Source of the DNA: GCA-2728135 sp002728135
Lineage (GTDB): Bacteria > Pseudomonadota > Alphaproteobacteria > UBA828
Length of the DNA stretch: 64,000 bases
Direction of reading: 5' to 3'
Assembly: GCA_963997635.1 (NCBI GenBank)
Contig: CAXEND010000004.1
Coordinates: 62,001 to 126,000 of the forward strand
Positions 44,615 to 53,364 of the stretch are shown here, one piece after another. A program made the translations under genes and the position numbers. The notes beneath the pieces are model-generated. The model ran no database searches. It was not told the DNA's origin and worked only from the letters and a program-made list of their open reading frames with translations. The number at the start of each line of letters is the position of its first letter. The first letter of the stretch is position 1.

Positions 44615-45751
44615 TTAGAATCCGATGGATGTTCCGATAAGAATGGAAGTCCAACTGTTGTCATTGTTGTCACCAGCTGTCTCATCGTCAAACTCACCTG
44701 AACGAAGAGCTGCCTGGACATCAATTCCTGGGCCTAAGACGTAACTTGCAGCAAGCTCATAAAGGTCAAGCTCGTCTGTGCTCAAGTCAGTATTCTCAAC
44801 TTCTGAATGTCCCCAACCTAAGCTGATTGAAGTTCCATTACCTAAGTTGTAGCTTGCACCAACATGATGATCGTTACGTTCTCGGTCGTTACCGTTTGTG
44901 TCTTGTGTAACCTGACTTGTAGAGAGTGTATCCATAGCAATAGTCACGCTACCGAAGGTAACAGCACCACCAAGGTTTACTGACTCTGGGTTGTCATTAC
45001 AAGTCTGTGTAGCGGCTGAAGCATTACAACGCTCCAATACATAGGATTCAAAACCACTGCGAATAGTTACGCTTCCACCACCGAAGTCAGCTGTATAGTT
45101 AGCTCCGACAGCAAAGTTGTTTTGAACTCCACCTGCTACATCAATAGTATTTCCACCATATTGCTGGTCTCCAGTGTCGTTTGGAGCATATGAAACAGCA
45201 AGATTTAAACCATTAAAGGATGGAAGTGCATAACGAATTTTGAAGTTATCGTCATCACCGATACCATCATCATTAGTTCGGGTGAAGAGGTTACCACCAC
45301 CGTTACCGAAGATGAAGAATGGTGAGTTAACACCAAAGTTAGAAGCAGCACCACCACCAAAGGTAACACCGTTTCTCTGACGTGCACTTTCAACTTTACC
45401 AACTTCTAAAGAACCGAATGCACCGGAGATATACATGTGGGCTTCGTCAAAAGCTTCACTGTCTGTTGATTCTCCATTACCTTCGAGCTGAGCTGAAAAA
45501 CCAACTGTTAGCCCATTATCAAGAGTAGTTGAACCACTTAAAGTCATTTCTACGTCATGTCCGACTGCGTGACTATTACGCGCATCGGAAAGATTGCCAT
45601 CATCATTGTCTTCGTTGATCATGGCCATGGCATTTTTCCAATAACCGTTGATACCAACGGAAATAGGATCAGCAGCATTAGCAGTAGCAGCGCTTCCAGC
45701 TACGAAGCCAGCTACAGCAATCGCTGTTGTGCCGAGTAATACTTTCTTCAT
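44615..45751 (-). CDS. Outer-membrane porin (Porin_4 type)
   Basis: A 16-strand trimeric porin, likely the major outer-membrane protein. A signal peptide (KKVLLGTTAIAVAGFVAG core, ending ATANA) is cut before ADPISVGINGYW. The mature chain has alternating strands with many Asp, Asn and Gly, SLEVGKVESARQRNGVTFGG in the loop 3 region and a C-terminal phenylalanine (GTSIGF). The codon use looks stronger than in neighbours, and it has a near-perfect ribosome site (AGGAGGG, seven bases before ATG) and a strong terminator, all signs of high expression. Acidic repeat-like stretches (EDNDDGN, DNNDNS) suggest cation preference. Confidence 0.93.
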   Translation of the reverse strand: MKKVLLGTTAIAVAGFVAGSAATANAADPISVGINGYWKNAMAMINEDNDDGNLSDARNSHAVGHDVEMTLSGSTTLDNGLTVGFSAQLEGNGESTDSEAFDEAHMYISGAFGSLEVGKVESARQRNGVTFGGGAASNFGVNSPFFIFGNGGGNLFTRTNDDGIGDDDNFKIRYALPSFNGLNLAVSYAPNDTGDQQYGGNTIDVAGGVQNNFAVGANYTADFGGGSVTIRSGFESYVLERCNASAATQTCNDNPESVNLGGAVTFGSVTIAMDTLSTSQVTQDTNGNDRERNDHHVGASYNLGNGTSISLGWGHSEVENTDLSTDELDLYELAASYVLGPGIDVQAALRSGEFDDETAGDNNDNSWTSILIGTSIGF

Positions 45752-46100
45752 ATTGTTTCCCTCCTAAGGAGTCCTAAATTTAGTTCATTAAACCAATACC
45801 CGATTAACATATAGGAACTGGCTTTGCATACACCCAGCGAAAATAGATCCGCTAAAGATGAACACATAAACAAATTACTAAAGCATCGTATAGGTTCAAG
45901 CACTTATGGGCAGATATGCAACATTTTTGAGTTATTGTTGCAATATTGCACCAATTTTAGGCCTTAACTCCAGCTTATTATTAATAGAAAGATTTGGCGA
46001 GCAGTAAATCCTGTGTTATGTCCACTGTTTAATAACAAAAAAATAGTTTAATGTATGCTTGTAATAGCTTTTAGATCATTACTTAAAATCTTGGGTTTTC
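45752..46100. promoter_or_regulatory. 349-base divergent control region of the porin and DUF3576 genes
   Basis: No gene on either strand. The porin side starts with the ribosome site at 45759-45765. A perfect 12-base palindrome, TGCAATATTGCA, lies at 45939-45950, and a related TGCAAC sits about 20 bases to its left. Both could be an operator in the shared control region. I cannot assign promoters with confidence. Confidence 0.4.
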
Positions 46101-46655
46101 ATGATAATACTAAATTCAACAAAAATAAGAATATTTATAGTATCCATCACTCTTCTACTCTTTACTCTGGTTATGTATGGATGTGGCTCACAGGCAACTG
46201 ATGAAAAGTATCTTGAAGGTGATGCTAGAGACCGTTCAAACCCCTTGTTTGGTGAAAGTATTTTTGGTGAAGGGGGACTGCAGCTTTTTGGCGGTGACAG
46301 TGTTTGGGGAGACGATAATCAAGGAAGTGGAATAGGTGTCAATAGTTTTCTTTGGAGAGCAAGCCTAGATGCAATGTCGTTCATGCCTCTTTCTTCCGCC
46401 GACCCTTTCGGTGGAGTGATAATAACAGAATGGTTTGGTCCTCCAGATGTTGAGGGCGAACGTTTTAAAATGACAGTATACATACTAGGCAGAGTTTTAA
46501 GAGCAGATGCTCTAAAAGTATCTCTTTTTAGGCAAATTAAATCCCAGTCAGGAGATTGGGCAGATGCAAAAGTTAGTCCAGAAACGATAACCAATCTTGA
46601 AAATAGAATTCTTGAAAGAGCAAGGCAGCTAAAAACTGTCCAGGCTGACAATTAA
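46101..46655 (+). CDS. DUF3576 lipoprotein
   Basis: A 184-residue protein with a hydrophobic N-terminus ending in the lipobox-like VMYGCGS, so probably a lipoprotein. The DUF3576 core is clear: GIGVNSFLWRASLDAMSFMP, ADPFGGVIITEWFG, MTVYILGRVLRADALKVS and LFRQ. Function is not known. In many alphaproteobacteria this gene stands directly before leuS, as here. Envelope location is inferred. Confidence 0.9.
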   Translation: MIILNSTKIRIFIVSITLLLFTLVMYGCGSQATDEKYLEGDARDRSNPLFGESIFGEGGLQLFGGDSVWGDDNQGSGIGVNSFLWRASLDAMSFMPLSSADPFGGVIITEWFGPPDVEGERFKMTVYILGRVLRADALKVSLFRQIKSQSGDWADAKVSPETITNLENRILERARQLKTVQADN

Positions 46656-46759
46656 TGGTTGGTATGACATTGCGTAAATTATAATACTATCATATTTGCT
46701 AGAATTTAATCCGGTTAACTCCCCAGTTAATTTAGTAAAAATAAGAAATCATTAGAAAT

Positions 46760-49318
46760 ATGGACGATCGATATAACCCCCAAGCTATTGAAACTAAATG
46801 GCAAAAGAAATGGAAAGAATCGAACGCATTTAGTGCGAGCGACAATTCTGATCACAGCGATTACTATGTACTTGAAATGTTTCCCTACCCCTCTGGGAGG
46901 ATTCATATGGGTCATGTACGAAATTACACAATGGGTGATGTAGTCGCACGCTATAAAAAAGCAAATGGTTTCAATGTTTTACACCCTATGGGATGGGATG
47001 CTTTTGGCCTTCCGGCGGAGAATGCAGCAATTGAAAGAAGTATTCATCCACGTGAATGGACTTATGACAATATTAAGTCCATGCGGGAGCAATTAGAACG
47101 GTTGGGACTAGCTATAGATTGGAGCAGGGAAGTAGCAACATGCCATCCCGAATATTACAAGCATCAACAGCAAATTTTCCTTGATTTCTATAAGAATAAC
47201 TTAGCTTACAGGCGTAAATCATGGGTTAACTGGGATCCAGTAGATAACACTGTTCTTGCGAACGAACAAGTAATTGAAGGACGTGGATGGAGATCAGGGG
47301 CACTAATTGAGAAAAAAGAACTTTCACAATGGTTTTTAAGAATAACCGACTTTTCTGACGAATTACTTGAAGATATTACACAATTAAGTCGTTGGCCCGA
47401 AAAAGTTCAACTGATGCAACAAAATTGGATAGGTAAATCAGAAGGTGCAATGGTTACTTTTCCAATATGTGATCAAAAAGAAAATTTGGAAATCTTTACA
47501 ACTCGTCCCGATACTCTTTTTGGTGCTTCTTTTTGTGCAATTTCACCAAACCATCCTTTATGTATCGAGTTAGCTGCAGAAAATGAAATTATCAGAAATT
47601 TCATATCTGATTGTAATCAATCTGGAACTAGCCTTGTTGATATAGAGGGTGGTGAAAAAAAGGGTGTAGATACAGGTTTAAGTGCTATACATCCTTTGGA
47701 TTCAAATATCCAAATACCTATTTATATAGCTAATTTTGTACTAATGGAATACGGTAGTGGAGCTATTTTTGGTTGCCCAGCACATGACCAGAGAGATCTT
47801 GATTTTGCACTCAAATACAACCTTCCCGTGATCACAGTCGTGTGCCCAAGCGACAAAAACCCTAGTAATTTTTCTGTAAAAAATACTGCATTTACCGGCT
47901 CTGGAACTTTAATCAACTCTGGTTTTTTAAATGGACTTAATGTTGATAAAGCCAAGGAAGCGGTTGTAAAGGAGCTAATTTCTTTGGGTTTAGGACATGC
48001 AACTACCACCTATAGATTAAGAGATTGGGGTATATCTAGACAGAGATATTGGGGCTGTCCGATACCAATGGTTCATTGTGACAGATGTGGGATTGTGCCA
48101 GTACCTATATCTGACCTACCGGTAACACTTCCTGATAATGTTGATTTTGATAAACCAGGTAACCCTCTGGCAAACCACACTAAATGGAAAAAGACATATT
48201 GTCCAAAATGTGGGAAGAAAGCTCAACGAGATACTGATACAATGGATACTTTCGTTGACTCGTCATGGTATTTCCTCAGGTTTTGCTCAGCACGTGCAGA
48301 TACACCTTTTTTGGAGGAAGATCTTAAAAGATGGATGCCTGTTGCTCAATATATTGGTGGTGTGGAACATGCAATTTTACATTTACTCTATTCCCGTTTC
48401 TTTACAAGGGCACTAAAACGCTGTGGTTATTTAAATTTTGATGAACCATTTAATGGCCTGTTTACACAGGGAATGGTATGTCATGAAACCTACAAGGATC
48501 AAAGTGGACAATGGATGTACCCTGAAGAGGTAGAGTTTGATAGCAATAATTCTGCAAAGTCGGTTTCTACCGGTGAAAAAATTATTGTCGGTCGTTCAGA
48601 GTCTATGAGTAAATCTAAGAGAAATGTAGTCGACCCTGAAATGATTATAAAAGGATATGGTGCAGATACAGCAAGACTATTTATGTTATCTGACTCTCCG
48701 CCAGAAAGAGATCTGGAATGGACGGAAGCAGGTATTCGTGGTGCATGGCGTTACTTGAGTGCTGTATGGAGACTTGTTTTGGATATAGCTAAATCAACAC
48801 AAAACAATTCAAATGTGGAAACTTTTGAAATAAATAATAAGCATATACGAGCTATTCACTGTGCTGTTCACGGTGTTACAAACGACCTTGAAAAGTTTCA
48901 TTTTAATCGGGCAGTTGCAAGAATAAGGGAACTTACAAATACTCTACAATCACTAGATTTGGACATAAAAGAGGAAGCAAACATAGCCAGACAAGGTGCA
49001 AAAAATTTAATCCAGCTTCTATCCCCTATGGTGCCTCATATAGCAGAAGAACTATGGACATTAATTGGAGAAAAAGAAAGTATATATGAAACATCATGGC
49101 CTGTTGCTGATGAAAAATACTTAACAAATACAAATGTGACTGTAGGTGTTCAAGTAAACGGAAAAAAACGTGGGGTGATTAATTTACCAGAGAATCATGA
49201 TGAAGAATTGGCTAAAAAACTTGCGTTGTCTGAAACATCAGTTTTAAGAGCCATAGATGGAAAAAACATAAAGAAAATAATTGTAGTCCAAGGTAAAATT
49301 GTAAATATTGTAATTTAA
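46760..49318 (+). CDS. leuS: Leucyl-tRNA synthetase
   Basis: Class I synthetase that charges tRNA-Leu. HMGH is in PYPSGRIHMGHVRNYTMGD, the KMSKS motif is SMSKSKRNVVDP, and the CP1 editing domain carries TTRPDTLFGASFC and VLMEYGSGAIFGCPAHDQRD. A zinc-ribbon-like insertion shows HCDRCGIVPVP and TYCPKCGKKAQRDTDTMDTF. The length of 852 residues is right. Start at ATG 46760. The lptE and holA genes follow closely on the same strand. Confidence 0.98.
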   Translation: MDDRYNPQAIETKWQKKWKESNAFSASDNSDHSDYYVLEMFPYPSGRIHMGHVRNYTMGDVVARYKKANGFNVLHPMGWDAFGLPAENAAIERSIHPREWTYDNIKSMREQLERLGLAIDWSREVATCHPEYYKHQQQIFLDFYKNNLAYRRKSWVNWDPVDNTVLANEQVIEGRGWRSGALIEKKELSQWFLRITDFSDELLEDITQLSRWPEKVQLMQQNWIGKSEGAMVTFPICDQKENLEIFTTRPDTLFGASFCAISPNHPLCIELAAENEIIRNFISDCNQSGTSLVDIEGGEKKGVDTGLSAIHPLDSNIQIPIYIANFVLMEYGSGAIFGCPAHDQRDLDFALKYNLPVITVVCPSDKNPSNFSVKNTAFTGSGTLINSGFLNGLNVDKAKEAVVKELISLGLGHATTTYRLRDWGISRQRYWGCPIPMVHCDRCGIVPVPISDLPVTLPDNVDFDKPGNPLANHTKWKKTYCPKCGKKAQRDTDTMDTFVDSSWYFLRFCSARADTPFLEEDLKRWMPVAQYIGGVEHAILHLLYSRFFTRALKRCGYLNFDEPFNGLFTQGMVCHETYKDQSGQWMYPEEVEFDSNNSAKSVSTGEKIIVGRSESMSKSKRNVVDPEMIIKGYGADTARLFMLSDSPPERDLEWTEAGIRGAWRYLSAVWRLVLDIAKSTQNNSNVETFEINNKHIRAIHCAVHGVTNDLEKFHFNRAVARIRELTNTLQSLDLDIKEEANIARQGAKNLIQLLSPMVPHIAEELWTLIGEKESIYETSWPVADEKYLTNTNVTVGVQVNGKKRGVINLPENHDEELAKKLALSETSVLRAIDGKNIKKIIVVQGKIVNIVI

Positions 49319-49338
49319 CTGTGAATGATCTGCATCAA

Positions 49339-49866
49339 ATGAAATTTACTAAAAATAATGGTATTATAGCATCTACTTTATGTATGATAGTTATTTTAAG
49401 TGCATGTGGATTCGAACCCGTATATAAAAATGCCGCTAACCATAGCATTCATAAGAATGAGTTAAACTCAGAGCTTAATCAAATTTCTATTGACACCATA
49501 CCTGGTCGAGTGGGTCACCAACTTCGTAAAAATCTGGTCTATAAATTTGGATCAAACTCAAATCTGCTCAATCAAAAATATAACCTGGTTATTAATTTGG
49601 ACTCTGATAAGAGCCCTCTTTTAATTCAAGACGATGAAAAAGTTTCCAGATATAATCTTAGTTTAATAGCCTCTTTTATGCTTGCTGACAGTAATAGCAA
49701 AACAATATATGAAGGACATGCAAGGAGTGTAGGGAGTTTTAATGTTGTTACATCTGAATTTGCTACCTTGATGGCTGAAAGAGATGCAGAAGATCGAGCA
49801 GCTAGTGAGTTAAGTGCTGAAATTAATGGACTATTGATAGATTACTTTGCAAGAAAAATTCAATGA
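49339..49866 (+). CDS. lptE: LPS-assembly lipoprotein LptE
   Basis: Outer-membrane lipoprotein that plugs LptD during LPS insertion. The lipobox is VILSACGFEPVY near residue 25, followed by TIPGRVGHQLRKNLVYKF and the ARSVGSFNVVTSEFATLMAE segment that is typical for alphaproteobacterial members. The end, AASELSAEINGLLIDYFAR, matches too. ATG 49339 gives a normal lipoprotein signal. GTG 49321 in the same frame, three bases after leuS, is the alternative. It fits with an LPS-bearing organism and the surface glycan genes at the start of the window. Confidence 0.88.
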   Translation: MKFTKNNGIIASTLCMIVILSACGFEPVYKNAANHSIHKNELNSELNQISIDTIPGRVGHQLRKNLVYKFGSNSNLLNQKYNLVINLDSDKSPLLIQDDEKVSRYNLSLIASFMLADSNSKTIYEGHARSVGSFNVVTSEFATLMAERDAEDRAASELSAEINGLLIDYFARKIQ

Positions 49867-49879
49867 ATTATTGGTGTAA

Positions 49880-50923
49880 ATGAAGATAAAGCCAAACCGA
49901 ATCAGCACATTTATTACAACTGAGTTAAATACAGTTTCAGCAATCCTTATTTATGGTCCTAATGAAGGACTTATTCGCGAATACTCAAGAAATGCAAGAG
50001 AAAACGTAAATAAAAATTATAATGATCCCTTTGTTTCAGCAAATATAACAGGTGACCAGCTAAAAGAATATCCAGGACTATTAGTTGATGAAGTTAAGGC
50101 TTTGAGTTTCTCAATGGAGAGGAGAATTCTCAGAGTTTTTAATATTAGCGATAGCGTTTGTTTAGCTTTTGAAAATCTTTTTAAAAACAAAATTAAACCT
50201 GAGGACGCACTGGTGGTCTGTGAAGGGTCTGATTTTGGACCCAGATCTAAATTACGAAAATTATTCGAAAATCTAGAGGTTGCTGCTGCTATACCCTGTT
50301 ATGATTATGGCCCAAGGGAGATTCAAAAAAAGGCTCAACTTATCTTTAAAAATTTTAATATTGAAGTTGAAAAGGAAGCTCTGGCTTGGCTAGTAGACAG
50401 ATCAGGAAACGATAGTGCCCAGATTTCGAGTGAGATTGACAAAATAATTTTATACGTTGGGAGTAAAGGAAATATTAATCTAAAAGAAATGATGCTATTG
50501 ATCGGGGATTCTTCTGAAATTGAGCTTGAAGAAGTATGTTTTGCCGTTGCTGGTGGCAATTTAAGTTTAGTAGATAAGGCATTGTATAAACTTTTTTCTG
50601 ACGGCGTTGCTCCAGTTAGAGTTTTAAGAGCTGTTAGTCGTCATTTTTTCAGATTGCAAACAGCTGTCACAGCTAAATATTCAGGCCTTGATGTTACTTC
50701 TGCTATCAATACTCTAAGACCACCTATTTTTTTCAAAGATAAAGAAAAATTTATGAAACAAGTACAAAATTGGACACCAGAAAAATTAGAAGATGTATTA
50801 ATTTTATTAGCAGAAGCAGAAAGGGGATGCAAAACTAGTCTAATACCTGCGAAACCCTTATGCTCAAGAGTGCTTTTAAATGCAGCTACAGAAGGAAAGC
50901 GTCTGTCAGTAAAAATATCTTAA
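49880..50923 (+). CDS. holA: DNA polymerase III subunit delta
   Basis: Clamp-loader subunit that opens the beta clamp. ILIYGPNEGLIREYSRNARE is the N-terminal AAA+-like motif without a working P-loop. FNIEVEKEALAWLVDRSGND, GDSSEIELEEVCFAVAGG and LYKLFSDGVAPVRVLRAVS follow, and the C-terminal collar domain ends with LLAEAERGCKTSLIPAKPLC. The length of 347 residues is normal. It begins 13 bases after lptE and its 3' end overlaps the convergent parB stop by four bases. Confidence 0.93.
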   Translation: MKIKPNRISTFITTELNTVSAILIYGPNEGLIREYSRNARENVNKNYNDPFVSANITGDQLKEYPGLLVDEVKALSFSMERRILRVFNISDSVCLAFENLFKNKIKPEDALVVCEGSDFGPRSKLRKLFENLEVAAAIPCYDYGPREIQKKAQLIFKNFNIEVEKEALAWLVDRSGNDSAQISSEIDKIILYVGSKGNINLKEMMLLIGDSSEIELEEVCFAVAGGNLSLVDKALYKLFSDGVAPVRVLRAVSRHFFRLQTAVTAKYSGLDVTSAINTLRPPIFFKDKEKFMKQVQNWTPEKLEDVLILLAEAERGCKTSLIPAKPLCSRVLLNAATEGKRLSVKIS

Positions 50924-51807
50924 CTTAATCGCCTAATAAAAGCTTCTAATTGCTCAAGATTCTTATATTCCACACTCAATGAGCCAGAATTACCCCTATC
51001 TGTAATTTTTACCTTTAGGCCCAATTTATTGGACAGGTCTTTCTCTAATCTCAAAATATTAGGATCTTTCCCAATCTTGGGTTTTTGATAGTTAACATTT
51101 CCTGAATATTTTTTTACACTAACAAGAGCTTCTGTTTGCCGCACATTTAGGTTTTTTTTAATCACTATTTCTGCAGCTACAATTGGGTCTTCTGCGGCTA
51201 GCAGGGCTCGTGCATGTCCAGCTGTAATTTTTTTCTCTGAAAGCATCACTTTAACCTTAACAGGCAAACCCATTAACCGTAGAGTATTAGAAATATAACT
51301 TCTACTTTTACCAACAGAATCAGCCACCGCATCATGACTGTTGCCGTACTGGTTAACTAATAAATCATATGCAGCTGCTTCTTCTATAGGATCAAGGTCT
51401 TCTCTTTGCAAATTTTCTACTAAAGCAACTTCCATTGCCGACTGATCATCAAGATGCTTAACAACTACTGGCACTTCATGCAAGCCAGCAAATTGTGCTG
51501 CACGCCAACGCCTTTCACCTGCAATTATTTCAAATTCTTCGCTTTTTCCGATTTGTTTTGATGGCCTAACAATCAAAGGCTGCACGATACCCTGATTTTT
51601 AAGAGAGGATGCTAAACTTTCAATATCTTTTTGATTAAAATTTTTTCTTGGTTGAGATTGTCTTGGCGAAATAGTGTGAATTGGCAAAAATATTAGTCCA
51701 TTATCAGCAGTTTGAGATACTGATTCTTCGGGTGCTTCTCCTAAAAGCATTGCTAAACCCTTGCCTAAACCCCTCTGTCTACCAGTATTAAAATCCTCTC
51801 CACTCAT
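50920..51807 (-). CDS. parB: Chromosome partitioning protein ParB
   Basis: CTP-dependent DNA clamp that loads at parS and spreads. RGLGKGLAMLLGE is the ParA-stimulating N-terminus. The CTP-binding core has SPRQSQPRKNFNQKDIESLA and IAGERRWRAAQFAGL. The helix-turn-helix is in DAVADSVGKSRSYISNTLRL, with AGHARALLAAEDP after it. The length of 295 residues is typical. It overlaps parA by four bases (ATGA). Its parS targets are at 53245 and 53334. Confidence 0.97.
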   Translation of the reverse strand: MSGEDFNTGRQRGLGKGLAMLLGEAPEESVSQTADNGLIFLPIHTISPRQSQPRKNFNQKDIESLASSLKNQGIVQPLIVRPSKQIGKSEEFEIIAGERRWRAAQFAGLHEVPVVVKHLDDQSAMEVALVENLQREDLDPIEEAAAYDLLVNQYGNSHDAVADSVGKSRSYISNTLRLMGLPVKVKVMLSEKKITAGHARALLAAEDPIVAAEIVIKKNLNVRQTEALVSVKKYSGNVNYQKPKIGKDPNILRLEKDLSNKLGLKVKITDRGNSGSLSVEYKNLEQLEAFIRRLS

Positions 51808-52673
51808 GACACACCAATTAAATCAGTGTTTGTTTTTTCTCTTCGTAAAAGTTCTCCTGCCAAGTGGACATAGGCCTGCGAACCTGCACAATGAAAGTCA
51901 TATAATAAAGCAGGTCGCCCAAACGAAGGTGCTTCTGATACACGAACATTCCTTGGAATGACTGTATCATAAACTAGATCTCCCAAATGACTTCTGACAT
52001 CTTGTGCTACCTGATCTGACAAATTATTTCTTTTATCAAACATTGTTAGCACTACACCTTGTATTTTTAATTTTGGGTTAAATGCTATCTTTATTTTTTC
52101 AACTGCTGCCAATAATTGCGTGAGGCCTTCGAGTGCGAAAAACTCGCATTGCAGAGGCACTAGAACTGCATCAGCCAAAACCATTGCATTAACAGTCAAC
52201 ATTCCGAGAGCTGGCGGACAATCAACCAGAACGTAATCCCAGTTGGATAAAATGTTATTTGTATTCTCTTGATTATTTTCAGAAAAGGTTTTTTCGATAA
52301 GTGCCTTTCTGAGACGAAACTGCGGATCTTCTGTTTCAATCAATTCAATTTCCAATCCTGCAAGATCCGGAGAAGAAGGAACTACACCTAAACCAGGAAT
52401 ATCGCTTTCTACAATAACTCTGTTAAGGGCTTCACCATGGAATAGTCCATAGCTTCCAATACCTCGTCTTTTTGGTTGAATTCCTAGTCCTGTACTTGCA
52501 TTTCCCTGAGGATCAATATCCAAAATTAAGACTTTTTTACCTGTAGCTGCAAGTGCTGTTGCTAAATTTATAGCCGTCGTAGTTTTACCAACACCACCCT
52601 TTTGGTTTGCAATAGCAATTATCCTGCTTGCACCGATCCCCATTTGAACAATTTCATTCAACTTCTGATTCAT
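51804..52673 (-). CDS. parA: Chromosome partitioning ATPase ParA
   Basis: Deviant-Walker ATPase that moves ParB-parS complexes over the nucleoid. IAIANQKGGVGKTTTAINLA holds the motif, LILDIDPQGNASTGLGI and VLVDCPPALGMLTVNAM follow, and GVVLTMFDKRNNLSDQV is typical. The start is ATG 52673 with GAGG nine bases upstream, which overlaps rsmG by 20 bases. The next ATG in frame, at 52643, is a possible start without overlap. Confidence 0.97.
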   Translation of the reverse strand: MNQKLNEIVQMGIGASRIIAIANQKGGVGKTTTAINLATALAATGKKVLILDIDPQGNASTGLGIQPKRRGIGSYGLFHGEALNRVIVESDIPGLGVVPSSPDLAGLEIELIETEDPQFRLRKALIEKTFSENNQENTNNILSNWDYVLVDCPPALGMLTVNAMVLADAVLVPLQCEFFALEGLTQLLAAVEKIKIAFNPKLKIQGVVLTMFDKRNNLSDQVAQDVRSHLGDLVYDTVIPRNVRVSEAPSFGRPALLYDFHCAGSQAYVHLAGELLRREKTNTDLIGVS

Positions 52674-53310
52674 TTCGGCAAACCTCGTTCAATATTATAA
52701 TTTTTCCACTTTCCGATGTTTGACTATCCAAGGTCTGTAATTCAAACTTCCAACTAACACGAGCATTCAAAATTTCTTCATTAAATTTTTCTCCTTTCAG
52801 GAGTATACAACATGTTGTTGGAGAAATCACGGGAAAAACAATATCTAGAAGTTTTGGTAACGGTGCCAGCGCTCGAGCAAAAATAACTGATGCTTCAGGA
52901 TAAATGTTTTGTTGGGCATCTTTCGGTAAATGGGCATTGATAACATTTGCATTCACCTCAGTTTGTCTAACAACTTCACGCAAAAATGTGCATTTGCGGG
53001 TATCACTATCAATCAAATTGACATTTTTTACACCCATGATAGATAACACTAAACCGGGAAAACCAGCTCCTGTACCGACATCATAGATTTGCCCAGAATG
53101 AAGTTTTTGGGGTATGTATTGCATAAGCTGAGCACTATCTAAAAAATGACGCTCCCATAGATTATATATTGTACTTGGTCCAATCAGGTTAATTTTTTTC
53201 TGCCATTTGCTTAATAACTCCTGATAAACCATAAATTTTTCTAGTGTTTCACGTGAAACATTTGCGGTTTTTGCAAAATTTTCTGCATCATTTACTAATT
53301 TTTTGTTCAT
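52654..53310 (-). CDS. rsmG: 16S rRNA (guanine527-N7)-methyltransferase
   Basis: Methylates G527 of 16S rRNA, the site tied to streptomycin sensitivity. NVSRETLEKFMVYQELLSKW, INLIGPSTIYNLWERHFLDS and the SAM motif YDVGTGAGFPGLVLSI are typical. NLIDSDTRKCTFLREVV and VIFARALAPLPKLLDIV follow. The NVSRET codons contain a perfect parS (53245-53260), so the DNA serves two purposes. The length is 218 residues. It lies between mnmG and parA on the same strand. Confidence 0.96.
   Translation of the reverse strand: MNKKLVNDAENFAKTANVSRETLEKFMVYQELLSKWQKKINLIGPSTIYNLWERHFLDSAQLMQYIPQKLHSGQIYDVGTGAGFPGLVLSIMGVKNVNLIDSDTRKCTFLREVVRQTEVNANVINAHLPKDAQQNIYPEASVIFARALAPLPKLLDIVFPVISPTTCCILLKGEKFNEEILNARVSWKFELQTLDSQTSESGKIIILNEVCRNESEVE
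53245..53260. promoter_or_regulatory. parS site, perfect 16-base palindrome, inside rsmG
   Basis: TGTTTCACGTGAAACA matches the bacterial consensus at all 16 positions. It lies within the first fifty codons of rsmG, about 1.4 kb from the parB start. ParB binding here would load the partition complex near the origin. Confidence 0.96.
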
Positions 53311-53333
53311 GCATTACTCTGTATTCAAAATCT

Positions 53334-53349
53334 CGTTTCACGTGAAACA
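53334..53349. promoter_or_regulatory. Second parS site, 15 of 16 matches, upstream of rsmG
   Basis: CGTTTCACGTGAAACA differs from the consensus only at its first base. It sits in the 54-base gap between mnmG and rsmG, 73 bases beyond the end of the first site. Two closely spaced sites would help ParB loading, and this one may also affect transcription into rsmG. Confidence 0.9.
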
Positions 53350-53364
53350 CTATTATTTATTTTC

